In this document: piece by piece, positions 52,361 to 60,937 of the stretch
Layout of the letters: every line of letters starts with the position of its first letter
How positions within the stretch are numbered: the first letter of the stretch is position 1
Origin: CAUZIZ01 sp965222655
GTDB lineage: Bacteria; Acidobacteriota; UBA6911; RPQK01; JAJDTT01
Length of the DNA: 64,000 nt
Reading direction: 5' to 3'
NCBI GenBank assembly: GCA_965222655.1
Contig: CBDCUP010000022.1
Coordinates: forward strand, 992,001 to 1,056,000
Position numbers and translations under genes: made by a program
Notes under the pieces: model-generated
What the model was told of the DNA's origin: nothing
What the model saw: only the letters and a program-made list of their open reading frames with translations
Database searches by the model: none

Positions 52361-53925
52361 CCCAGTAGATCGGCGAAGTTGGTCTCGTGCAGCGGCTCCG
52401 AGACCAGCCACGCGGTCTTCCAGATTGAGGCGTTGAACTCGGTCACCAGGTTGGACCCCAGTGGGTTGACCCAGCCGATGGCAGACTGCCAGCCCCGGCT
52501 TCGCTCGCTCCGAGAACGTCTGATCCCGTGCAGCTCCGCTCCAGGAAGCCCCACTTGAAGCGAACCGCCGTGGCTGGTCTCCGGAGTGTTCTGCCAGCTG
52601 AAGCGGCCGAACAGGGTGTCGCCACCGGCCAGGTGGTGGTCCCCTCGAAGGGAATACTTGTTGATCCGGGTGTTGCGGGTGTTGGGGAAGCTGTAGTTGC
52701 GGGCGCTGACTCCGGGGACATTGGGCTCCGGGGGCGGTATCAACTCCAGGACCTTGGCGTAGATCGGATTCCAGAGGCTGCGCGGAATCTGGTTTCCGTC
52801 AAAGGGGGAGCGCTGCCCATCGACCACGTCGAACGGGTTGTAGAGCTGGGGATTCTGCCCCGAGGCTCCCCCTTCCCGAAAATCACCCGTCCGCAGCGCC
52901 ATAGAAGGGACCGTGGCGAAGTCGACCTGCTCGAAGTCATCGATGAATCTCTCGTAGTGGGCATGGAAGAAGGTGCGGTCCTTGATGATGGGCCCGCCGA
53001 TCGATCCCCCGAAGATCTGATAGTTCACGGGGAGCTTCTCGCCGCCAGTCTTGTTGGTGAAGAATCCGGCCGCGTCGAACGCCTCATCGCGGAAGTAGTA
53101 CCAGGCATGCCCGTGAAGTTCGTTGCTGCCGCTCTTGCTGAGCATGCTGATCACGGCCCCGCCCACCTGGCCATATTCGGCCGAGTAGTTGTTGGTGATC
53201 ACCTTGAACTCCTGGATCGTCTCTGGGGTCGCCTGGACCACGGGATTCATGGTCATGGCACTCTGGTTGTTGGAGCCGTCCAGCGTGATCTGATTGGAGA
53301 AGGCGTAAAGTCCATTGAAGGCTGGGAAGAATCCCCCGTAGGGATTCATTACACTCGCCCCCACGTAGCTGTCCTGATGGCTGGCACCGGTCGTCAGGTA
53401 GGCCAGCTTGACCACATCTCGATCCTTGAGGGGCATGTCGAGGATCCTGCTCTCGTCAATCACCGCTCCCAGTTCAGCATCGTCGGTGTTAATGATTGGG
53501 AGGTAGCCAGTCACCACGATGGTCTCGATCATTTCACCCGGCTGCAGGTGAAAGTCCACCCTCGCCACCTGACTGACCTCTAGAGGGATATCCACTTTCA
53601 CCTCTCTCTTGAAGCCCGGCAGCTCCGCACTGACGCCGTACAGTCCCGGGATCAGCTTGTCGATGACGTAATTCCCCTTGTCATCGGTGGTGGCTTCATA
53701 TGTGAGGTTGGTCGCATTAGCCACGGCCATGACGTCGACACCAGGAACTACCGCTTCGGTCTGATCGGTTACCGTCCCCACCAGACGGGCATAGGTCGAG
53801 GACTGGCCAGGCGCTGTCCCCTGAAACACAAAAAAGAAGATGAGAATCCAACCGAAGATTCTGGCTGTGGCAAGAGTGGCGTATCTCGCGAGAAGTGTTT
53901 CGGTCTGGCCTCGATCCTTCGTCAT
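52330..53925 (-). pseudogene. Oar-like TonB-dependent receptor, truncated
   Basis: About 530 residues of a protein normally over 1000. Signal/anchor FGWILIFFFVFQGTAPGQSS, carboxypeptidase-regulatory domain (YARLVGTVTDQTEAVVPGVDVMAVANATNLTYEATTDDKGNYVIDKLIPGLYGVSAELPGFK), TonB plug (VIDESRILDMPLKDRDVVKLAYLTTGA, QITLDGSNNQSAMTMNPVVQATPETIQEFKVITNNYSAEYGQVGGAVISMLSKSGSNELHGHAWYYFRDEAF), then the start of the barrel. It ends where it meets the truncated kinase 3; the last residues of the open frame (to 52240) are kinase antisense. Not functional as a transporter. Confidence 0.85.
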
Positions 53926-54298
53926 TTGAATCTTCCTCTCTGTACGAAAAACGCCGCGTGCGTGGTCTTCGGTGTCGAAGCCGTGGAGACTAGTGATAAT
54001 AAACTAGTCCCGTTACCCAGGGATTGCAACAGGGACGCTCGGCAATCAGGCTCGTATTGGAACCGCTGAAGATCAACAAAACGCTCGTTCATTGACTTTC
54101 ATTGCGCTGCATGTCCGTTGGCGACACGTTGTACAGTCTCGTCTGACACGAGCGGCCAGTTTGCAAACGGTGTGCCAGATCGGCCGAGAGTCCGGAATCC
54201 AATCCCGAAGCTATCTCTAAGTTTTTGATTTGCTTAATGATAGAAGAACGTTGAGAGTCCCGAGCCCATTCTTCATGGGATCATCAAGCACGTGACGT
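53926..54298. other. Intergenic upstream of the TonB receptor
   Basis: About 370 bp without an ORF; AT-richer than the surroundings from 54200 to 54250. Presumably holds the receptor promoter; the operator-like palindrome follows at 54299. Confidence 0.4.
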
Positions 54299-54335
54299 CT
54301 ATCCAAGTGGATAGTTCTGCTAGCCGAGCAAATCG
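54299..54335. promoter_or_regulatory. Double palindrome operator candidate, site B
   Basis: Perfect CTATCCAAGTGGATAG (54299-54314), linker TTCTG, then a decayed second half CTAGCCGAGCAAATCG (54320-54335). Same arrangement and linker as at 44484-44520. 374 nt upstream of the TonB receptor gene. Confidence 0.5.
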
Positions 54336-54422
54336 CAGAGTGCACGAAATGCCGTCGCTGGATGGATCGATAAGCGGTCAACAGAGCGTTGATCTTGACT
54401 CAGTCAGCTTCTTACTGTTTGG

Positions 54423-54537
54423 CGCAGGTCGGGATACAGGAAGCCAAGACGCATTTCTCACTGCTACTGTGCCGGGTGGCTAGGGCGAAGAGATCGTCCT
54501 CGCCAAAGGCGGAAAGCCGCTGGCCTCGCTCTTTTGT
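54423..54537 (+). pseudogene. Phd-type antitoxin remnant
   Basis: Encodes QVGIQEAKTHFSLLLCRVA, then after a one-base deletion GEEIVLAKGGKPLASLF: a frameshifted copy of the antitoxin at 49935-50165. No PIN partner follows in this orientation; a different module begins on the other strand at 54544. Confidence 0.75.
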
Positions 54538-54543
54538 TCTCAT

Positions 54544-54957
54544 TCAGTTGTCACCGAAGGGATCGACGAGCTGGACACCGGCTTTCTCGAAGTCTGTGCG
54601 GTTGCGGGTAACAACGGTCAGATTGTGGAACAGGGCAGTGGCGGCGATGAGGCTGTCCTTGATCGGCATAGCGCGGCCCGATGCGCGAAGATCTGCGACC
54701 AGTTCTGCCCAGCGTAGACCCGTCTCCGCTTCCCACGGTAAGCAGTGAAGGCGGCGGACGCCTCCGTCGAACCATCGTTCGAGCCTGGTTCGACGTCTCC
54801 CCCTCGGCAGTAGGAGGATGCCGAATCGAACCTCGCCCAGGATCACTGGATCGACTGCAATCTCTCGCTCGTGGTGCTGGAGCCACCGGACGACGCCTGG
54901 GTGTGGCGCCGGTTTCGTGGGTTCACTCAGGATATTGGCGTCGACCAGGTAGGTCAC
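54544..54957 (-). CDS. vapC: PIN-domain toxin VapC of module 5
   Basis: 137 residues: MTYLVDANILSEPTKPAPHPGVVRWL (Asp6), VDPVILGEVRFGILLLPRGRRR (Glu), MPIKDSLIAATALFHNLTVVTRNRTDFEKAGV (Asp and Asp). Canonical VapC. Its start overlaps the AbrB antitoxin by 4 nt. Confidence 0.92.
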   Translation of the reverse strand: MTYLVDANILSEPTKPAPHPGVVRWLQHHEREIAVDPVILGEVRFGILLLPRGRRRTRLERWFDGGVRRLHCLPWEAETGLRWAELVADLRASGRAMPIKDSLIAATALFHNLTVVTRNRTDFEKAGVQLVDPFGDN

Positions 54958-55184
54958 AGAGCATCCGTCGACTCGGACTCAATCGGTTCGAAGAACCCTT
55001 TTTCGGGGCACGCGAGCAGCCAGTCGACCACGCCTTCATTCGGCCGAGCCGTGCAGCGCACGAGCCGATACTCGCCATGATCAAGGCGTTCGACTTCGAA
55101 TTCCTGCCCCGCTTCTATGTGGTCCTGTCGTCGCAGCTCGGCGGGCAACACGATTTGCCCCCTCGAGGACACGGTTGTCTTCAT
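54954..55184 (-). CDS. vapB: AbrB/MazE-type antitoxin of module 5
   Basis: 76 residues from ATG 55184: MKTTVSSRGQIVLPAELRRQDHIEAGQEFEVERLDHGEYRLV is a SpoVT/AbrB swapped-hairpin DNA-binding domain; the tail (EGVVDWLLACPEKGFFEPIESEST) binds the toxin. I prefer 55184 over the in-frame ATG at 55220 because the latter overlaps kinase debris and the -10 box lies just upstream of 55184. Confidence 0.88.
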   Translation of the reverse strand: MKTTVSSRGQIVLPAELRRQDHIEAGQEFEVERLDHGEYRLVRCTARPNEGVVDWLLACPEKGFFEPIESESTDAL

Positions 55185-55190
55185 GGGTGT

Positions 55191-55220
55191 AAGATACCGT
55201 CTTACCTTCTCATCCGTCAA
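55191..55220 (-). promoter_or_regulatory. Promoter of TA module 5 (leaderless geometry)
   Basis: On the minus strand TTGACG (55220-55215), 18 bp, TATCTT (55196-55191), then 6 nt to the ATG at 55184. No Shine-Dalgarno. Confidence 0.5.
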
Positions 55221-55410
55221 CCGGACGGAGCCTGGCTGGGAGCCTTCCGAGTCTTGCCGACGACTCAGATCGGCTCAAGAAGTACCCTGTCGAGGTAGCT
55301 ACCCCTACCACGACCTGCGATTGCGTTCAGCCCTTCGGTGCCACTTGCGCCTCGGACGACACCATCATCTTCATCTGTGAAATAAGTGGACCTCTGTGGT
55401 GAGTCTCTGC
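55205..55410 (+). pseudogene. Kinase propeller fragment
   Basis: Nucleotide similarity to kinase 3 at 51815-52020 is obvious by eye: GGACGGAGCCTGGCTGGG, CTCAAGAAGTA, CGACCTGCGATTGCG, GCCTCGGACGACACCAT, AGTGGACCTCTGTGG-like blocks in order, with indels and stops. A leftover of another kinase copy, partly overlapping the AbrB promoter. Confidence 0.75.
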
Positions 55411-55493
55411 CGCCAGCACTCCAAGTAGTGCCTGATGATTCAATGGTTCACAGGCGAGGCCAATCGAAGACGGATTACTCGATGTCGAAACCC

Positions 55494-55522
55494 TTGCCGT
55501 GCCGCCCCCAAGGATCTAGTAT
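55494..55522 (+). promoter_or_regulatory. Promoter of kinase gene 4
   Basis: TTGCCG (55494-55499), 17 bp, TAGTAT (55517-55522), 38 nt before the CTG start; same layout as kinase 3. Confidence 0.55.
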
Positions 55523-55560
55523 GTGCGGGGTAACTTTCCACAGCATTCTGGAGGTCCGAA

Positions 55561-55981
55561 CTGCTAGGCCAGACCATCAGCCACTACAAGATCACCGCCA
55601 AGCTGGGAGAAGGAGGGATGGGTGCCGTCTATCGGGCCACCGATACCCGACTCGGCCGGGAGGTGGCCCTTAAGATCCTGCCTGAGAAACTCGTTCGCGA
55701 TGGGCAGAGAATGGGACGGTTTCAGCGGGAAGCGGAAGTCCTGGCTTCGCTCAATCATCCCTACATCGGCATCATCCACGGTTTTGAAGAGACGGGAGAT
55801 GTCCGTGCGCTGGTGCTGGAACTGGTTGAGGGTCCGACGCTGGCGGAGCGGATTGCGGAGGGTCCGATACCGCTGGAGGACGCACTCCGGATGGCCCTGG
55901 AGATCGCCCAGGCTCTGGAGGCAGCGCATGAGAGGGGGATCGTTCACGGGCACTTGAAGCCGTCCAACGCAAAAATCACTC
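55561..55981 (+). pseudogene. Kinase 4, 5' part (N-lobe and degraded catalytic loop)
   Basis: Starts at CTG 55561 with GGAGG 6 nt upstream (LGQTISHYKITAKLGEGGMGAVYRATDTRLGREVALKILPEKLV). Glycine loop and Lys are present, but the catalytic loop reads IVHGHLKPSNAKIT where the paralogs have IIHRDLKPxNVKIT: Arg and the catalytic Asp are replaced, so this was probably already a pseudokinase. The gene is then interrupted by the ISKra4-type element; the frame continues exactly at 58880. Joined coding length 826 codons. Confidence 0.88.
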
Positions 55982-56137
55982 GGGTGCGGCTCTTTTAGAA
56001 CAGGCGATTCTGGTGCCGTCGAACGCAAGATGGACCTCTCTTACTATGGGAGCGGCGAAGGCATTTTGGGGTTGGGTAGTTGGGTGGGGCAGAACAATCT
56101 GACACGGAAGACCGACCGATTGGACTTCTGGATCTTC

Positions 56138-57694
56138 TTACTTCACCCGCTTCAGGTGAGAGCGCGTGGGGCCGCGCACAGGGACCAGCTCGCCGTCCGC
56201 GTAGCGCGCGGCATGGTTTCTGAGCGACTCCTGCCGCTCGTGAAAGCGCCAATAGGCGTCGAAGTCTCCGCTGGCCTGCAGCGCACGCAGGCGTAAGACC
56301 GCCTCAGCCCCCGCCAGAGACCAGCGCGCCCCGGTCACCTCCATCCGATCTTTGACCAGGTAACGGCAGGCCCCCTCGATGACACCGGTGGCAATCGGGA
56401 ACCCCCTCGCCAGATAGGTGTCATACTTCAGATACTCCGCATTTTTGAGCAGATAGTTGGCGCAGCGATCCACCGCTTCGCGCGCCTTGCCCGCCAGGCC
56501 CCGACGGGTCGCACTGCGACGGATTCCGCCCGCCACATAGCCACTGCGCCCGCGCAGAATACTCAGTAGGTGCTCGCCCACCCAGCCCTCCAGCTTCGGG
56601 TTGACTTCCCCGTGCAGAGCCATGCCGGCCTTCCACACGTACTCGCTCACGTGGATGAAGTCCAGCACGATCGTGGGCGCCGCCCTGGCGGATCGGTGCA
56701 AACACCGCAGCAGCGTCTTCAGCTGACTCCGATGGCCGTCGACCAGCACCACCCAACTCTTGCGCCCCGTGGGATCCCGCGAGCGGGCTTCTCCGAGGGC
56801 TTGCTCGATGACCTCTTCGGGACGCTTCTCCAAGCTCGCCCACAGCCGTTTGTGCTGGGGCCGCGGTCGCTTCCCTTCCTCCCGCTGCGGCTGCGGGGCC
56901 AGGACCCGCATCACCTCCTCCGGCCGCCGCACCTGAGGCGCGAGGGTGTACACCGCCGCGACCGTTGCCATCCGCTTGGCGTGGCGCTTTTCGCCCTTGC
57001 TCAACCGCTTCTGCAACTTGTGCTCGCTCGCTTCCGCCCGCTGCCGCGTCGCCTCCCGCAGATCCTCACGACGCAGCACCACTCCTTTGCCGTCCACCGA
57101 GATCGCCAAGATCGACCCCGACTCGCTCGGAGCCAACGCTCCCGCTTGTCGCTCCTGATAGAAGGCATCGAAGTCCTGGGCGGCACGGCCCACTAGCTCC
57201 TCCACCTGACGCTTGCCCACCTGCGCCCCCGTGGTTTTCGACAGCGCCTCCACGACTTTGTCGAACGACCCCTCGGCGGCTTCCTCCGCCGCCCGCCGCC
57301 GCACCTGGTGCGAGTACAACTCCGGCGGGAGGTTCAGATCCGCATCCAGTGGGTGCAGGCTCTGGAGCCCCTCTCCCCCGTAGCCGAGCCGCTCCACCCG
57401 AACCTCTCCAAAGACCGTTTCCAGCCCCCGTTGCTGCCGCCGGCGCTGTTGCCGCACCTGCCCTTCCGAATCCCGCACCGCAGCGGCCGCTTCACCCGGA
57501 GCCCGCAGCTCCAGGTGCGCCTGGTAGAACCGTCGCAGCAGCTCCCGCCCCTGCTGCTCCAGCTCTCGCTCCAACTCGCTGTGCGTCTTCCTATGGGCCT
57601 CGTCGGACATCAGAAAGGCCTCCATCTGGGCAAACTGCTCCCGCGCCGCCGCGAACTCATCCTCGGGCTGTAACTGGGCGGCTACCGCTCGCAA
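56138..57694 (-). CDS. ISKra4-family transposase
   Basis: 518 residues with TTG start at 57694, two codons after the DUF4338 stop (AAG between). N-terminal coiled coil (30-90), linker with GLETVFGEVRVERLGYGGEG, then the catalytic domain: ISVDGKG (Asp201), VVLVDGH (Asp319), DFIHVSEYVWKAG, and GVIEGACRYLVKDRMEVTGARWSL (Glu440). This matches the ISKra4 family as I know it. Intact. Confidence 0.88.
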   Translation of the reverse strand: MRAVAAQLQPEDEFAAAREQFAQMEAFLMSDEAHRKTHSELERELEQQGRELLRRFYQAHLELRAPGEAAAAVRDSEGQVRQQRRRQQRGLETVFGEVRVERLGYGGEGLQSLHPLDADLNLPPELYSHQVRRRAAEEAAEGSFDKVVEALSKTTGAQVGKRQVEELVGRAAQDFDAFYQERQAGALAPSESGSILAISVDGKGVVLRREDLREATRQRAEASEHKLQKRLSKGEKRHAKRMATVAAVYTLAPQVRRPEEVMRVLAPQPQREEGKRPRPQHKRLWASLEKRPEEVIEQALGEARSRDPTGRKSWVVLVDGHRSQLKTLLRCLHRSARAAPTIVLDFIHVSEYVWKAGMALHGEVNPKLEGWVGEHLLSILRGRSGYVAGGIRRSATRRGLAGKAREAVDRCANYLLKNAEYLKYDTYLARGFPIATGVIEGACRYLVKDRMEVTGARWSLAGAEAVLRLRALQASGDFDAYWRFHERQESLRNHAARYADGELVPVRGPTRSHLKRVK

Positions 57695-57697
57695 CTT

Positions 57698-58600
57698 CTA
57701 GCCCTCCCGCAAGCGTCGGGCCGCCTCCGCCACCAGCGGATACACCAGCACCCGTTTCGGCGCTGCCGCCTCGCTCCGCGCCAGCCGATCCTCTCGCTTC
57801 CCGCCCCGCGTGCTCCCCAGCTCGATCCAGTTCGCCCCCCGATAGCAGCTGCCCCGGTAGCGCTCCGGATCCACCAACGTCTCCACCAAAAACACCTCGA
57901 CCCCGTAGCTCCGGGGCCAGTCCAGCGCCAGCTGCCGCACGGCCCGCGATAAGATCCGGCTCGCCAGGTTCTTGACCTGGACCCAGGGCAACACTAAATA
58001 GCGACTGTTCGAGACCACGTGCACCAGCTGGCGCGTCCGCGCCTCCGCCTCCCATCCGATCCAGCGGTCGCGCGCCGCAATCCGCCAGGCCGCGCTCGAA
58101 AACTGCACGCAGGCCACCACCCGCCCCGCCGGCTCCGAGGCGTAGACCAGGTAGCGCAGATGCGCCCCGAACGGCACCCGGTGGCCTAGATAGTGGTAGC
58201 GCCCCACCAGCTCCCGGAACAGCCCTCGTTGCTCCGGCGTCCGAACCGGCTGCAGCTGAATCTCGCCCAGGTCCCGGGCCGTGCCCACCAGCCGGGGACC
58301 CGGCTCTCCCCGCGCCGTCACCGGTACCCCGGTCGCTTTCCCCGGCGGCCGCCCCAGCCGCTTGGGGGGCAACACCAGCCCCCCCTGGCTCTCCAGCTTC
58401 TCCAGAAACTCCCGGCTCTCCCGCGCTTTCAGCGACCCCGTGCGGCGCTTCCACCCCAGCAACTCGCACACGGTGGCGGCCAGTTCCATCCGGCTCAGAC
58501 CCCCACACGTCCCCACGATCTCCCGGATCAGGGCCTGCTCCGCTTTGCCCACCTCATGACCTAGGAATCGCGGCGCTTTGCTCTCCACACCCTCTGCCAC
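57698..58600 (-). CDS. Stand-alone DUF4338 (DruA-like) protein of the ISKra4-type element
   Basis: 300 residues, GTG start. Motifs shared in order with the N-terminal domain of the IS4 transposase at 16303: LGHRVPFGAHLRYLVYASEPAGR, RDRWIGWEAEARTRQLVHVVSNSRYL, VQVKNLASRILSRAVRQLALDW, YGVEVFLVETLVDPERYRGSCYRGANWIELGSTRGG. DUF4338 is the domain of DruA in Druantia anti-phage systems; no Druantia helicase is present, so here it is a transposon accessory. N-terminal part (LSRMELAATVCELLGWKR) looks like a small helical DNA-binding domain. Biochemical activity unknown. Confidence 0.88.
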   Translation of the reverse strand: MAEGVESKAPRFLGHEVGKAEQALIREIVGTCGGLSRMELAATVCELLGWKRRTGSLKARESREFLEKLESQGGLVLPPKRLGRPPGKATGVPVTARGEPGPRLVGTARDLGEIQLQPVRTPEQRGLFRELVGRYHYLGHRVPFGAHLRYLVYASEPAGRVVACVQFSSAAWRIAARDRWIGWEAEARTRQLVHVVSNSRYLVLPWVQVKNLASRILSRAVRQLALDWPRSYGVEVFLVETLVDPERYRGSCYRGANWIELGSTRGGKREDRLARSEAAAPKRVLVYPLVAEAARRLREG

Positions 58601-58879
58601 AAACCTACGCTAGCAAACCGACGCACAAATGTCCAGTGCTTTTTTCCCTCTTTCAATTTTTCATCGCACCGGGATTCCACCGACTCACAGCGGGCAGAGT
58701 CTCAGGCCCGGCCCGGCGGCTATCCGAGCGCACCGCAATCCGACGCGTTTTAGCCGACTTATGCCCTTCGCCAAGCCTTATCTCGCCCAAAAGCGCCACT
58801 CGCTACGATTCGGACCCGGCTAACCTATTGTCAATAAAGGATAATGGTTCGCTCTAAAAGAGCCGCACCCAAATCACTC

Positions 58880-60936
58880 CTGAGGGGACAGTCAAGGTTC
58901 TGGACTTCGGCCTGGCCAGGGCGCTGGAACCACAGTCGTCGCAGCAGGAACGGGCGACCTCGGCAACCCTGACGTTGGGGGGAACCCCCGGCTACATGAG
59001 TCCGGAGCAGGCGCGGGGGCAACTAGTGGACAAGCGAACCGACATCTGGTCCTTCGGCCTGGTGTTGTTCGAGATGTTGACCGGCAAGGCAATGTATACC
59101 GGGAAGAATTCCACCGAGACCCTGGCCACAGTGATTCACCAGGAACCGAGTCTGGAGCAGTTGCCACCGGACACCCCCCAGACGATCCGGATGCTGCTGC
59201 AGCGATGTCTGCGCAAAGATTCCAGGATGCGTATTCGGGACATGGGAGACGTGCGGATCAGGATCGATGAATGTCTTGGGGGTCGCGCCAGAGAGGACTC
59301 GCCTCCCATCGGAGGCTTAGGGACGTGGTGGAAGCGTCTGGCTCCCTGGACAGCCCTGCCTGTTTTGATGGTCCTGGCCTGGGTGATTCGAGGCTGGTCA
59401 GCGCCGATCCCGGAGAAGCCGATCTCGAGATGGGAAATATCAGCGGGCGAAGGCCAGGTGCTCTACCACCGGTTCCGTAAGGGAATAGCGCTTTCGCCTG
59501 ATGCTTCCCTCCTGGCGTTTGTGGCCAGCTCTGATCGAGGACAGCCAAGGATCTATCTTCGGTCCCTGGATCGATGGGACACCGTTCGCCTTTCCGATGA
59601 CACCCTATGGATGCCCTTTTTTTCACCAGATGGGAAATGGCTCGGCGCCATTTCACACTCCGAAGACGGTCCTGGTAGAAGGCTCAAGAAGTACCCTGTC
59701 AAGGGAGGGCCCCCCACCACGATCTGCGAGTGTCCAATGGATTTCGGTGCCAGCTGGGGCTCAGACGGCAGCATCATTGTCGCCTGTCAATATGAGGGTG
59801 GTCTGTGGCGGGTTTCCGACTCAGGAGGCGAGCCGAAACAGATCACCCAGCTGGATCCAGAAGCGTCGGAGATCAGGCATCAACTTCCCCACCTGATCCC
59901 CGGCACCGACGCGGTGCTTTTTACGGTTCTGCGTGAAAGCCTGATGTCGAGTTGGAGAGATATCGCTGTCAAGTCCTTGGAGACGGGCGAACGGAAGGTC
60001 CTGATCGAAAGGGGTTCGGATGGCTGCTACGTTGCCTCCGGACATTTGGTCTTTGCCCGGGAAGCGGCGCTGTGGGCGGCACCATTCGACCGGGCAGCTC
60101 TGGCAGTGACTGGCTCCGAGTTTCCGATCCTGGAAGGTGTCAGTCAGGCCCTCAACACGCCCAACGGTCCAAGCGAGACCAGTGCAGCACAGTTCACCGT
60201 TTCCCCTTCCGGATCTCTTGCCTACATTGGGGGCTCGGTTTTTCCTAACGACAAAAGGGAGATTGTCTTGGTGGATCGGCAGGGAAAGGAGAAATCCATC
60301 GGTATCGATCCCGCCCGGTACCACACAGTCCGTTTTTCTCCCGATGACACCAGAGTGGCACTGGACCTGAAAGGCCAGATCTGGACCTACGATCTGAATC
60401 GAGGGGGTAGCAGCATCCAGACGTCGGGAGGGTCGAACATAACACCGATCTGGTCACCGAACGGGTTGACCCTGGTGTTTGGCTCGGATCGCTCTGGGAG
60501 TCGCAACCTGTTTTCAAAGGCTGTTGACGGCCTGGGTGGCGTTAGGCAACTGTCACCCAACAAACAGTCCCAGACGGTAGGTTCCTGGTCGCCAGATGGG
60601 ACGAAACTTGCCTTCAACCAGGTGAAAGCAGGCTCGCAGAACAATCACGATATCCTGGTGCTCTCCCTGGAGGGTTCCCGTTCCGTCGAACCCTTCCTGG
60701 CAAACGACTCCTATGAGATGTCTCCGGAGTTCCATCCCGATGGTCGCTGGCTGGCCTATGTCACGGGGGAGAGTGGTCAATCTGAAGTGTACGTCCAGCG
60801 CTATCCGGAGAAGGGAGCCAGACAGCAGATCTCCGTCAACGGCGGACTGTCCCCGGTCTGGGGTTCATCAAGGCTTCCGGTCTTGCTGTTGTGGGATGAA
60901 GGTGCTAAATTCCGGGCCCAAGCCCTGAGGAACTAG
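58880..60936 (+). pseudogene. Kinase 4, 3' part (DFG onward and propeller)
   Basis: Resumes as PEGTVKVLDFGLARALEPQSSQQERATSATLTLGGTPGYMSPEQARGQLVDKRTDIWSFGLVLFEMLTGKAMYT, then membrane helix (LAPWTALPVLMVLAWVIRGW) and propeller (IALSPDASLLAFVAS, FSPDGKWLGAIS, ASWGSDGSIIVACQ, WSPDGTKLAFNQV). The last blade is missing: after SPVWGS the frame ends LLWDEGAKFRAQALRN, about 70 residues short of the paralogs and probably frameshifted. An ATG at about 58975 could give a kinase-less product. Confidence 0.85.
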
Positions 60937-60937
60937 A

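Larger units (their letters stand above)
55982..58870 (-). mobile_element. ISKra4-type insertion sequence (2889 bp) with DUF4338 partner gene
   Basis: Perfect 18 bp terminal repeats GGGTGCGGCTCTTTTAGA at 55982 and, inverted, ending at 58870, flanked by a perfect 9 bp target duplication AAATCACTC (55973-55981 and 58871-58879). Two genes on the minus strand, DUF4338 then transposase, 3 bp apart. Removing element plus one duplication restores the kinase 4 frame (KITPEGTVKVLDFG), so the insertion is recent. Confidence 0.93.

Noticed and set aside
52528..53583. 351-codon open frame on the plus strand
   Set aside because: Antisense of the TonB receptor, which has clear plug-domain motifs.
56965..57975. 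336-codon open frame on the plus strand
   Set aside because: Antisense of the ISKra4-type transposase; Pro/Ala/Ser-rich low-complexity translation.
57698..58600. A Druantia defence system
   Set aside because: Only the DruA-like domain is present; no DruE-type helicase or other Druantia genes nearby, and the gene lies inside a transposon with exact ends.
55982..58870. Intron-like or programmed interruption of kinase 4
   Set aside because: Perfect 9 bp target duplication and terminal inverted repeats show an ordinary transposon insertion.
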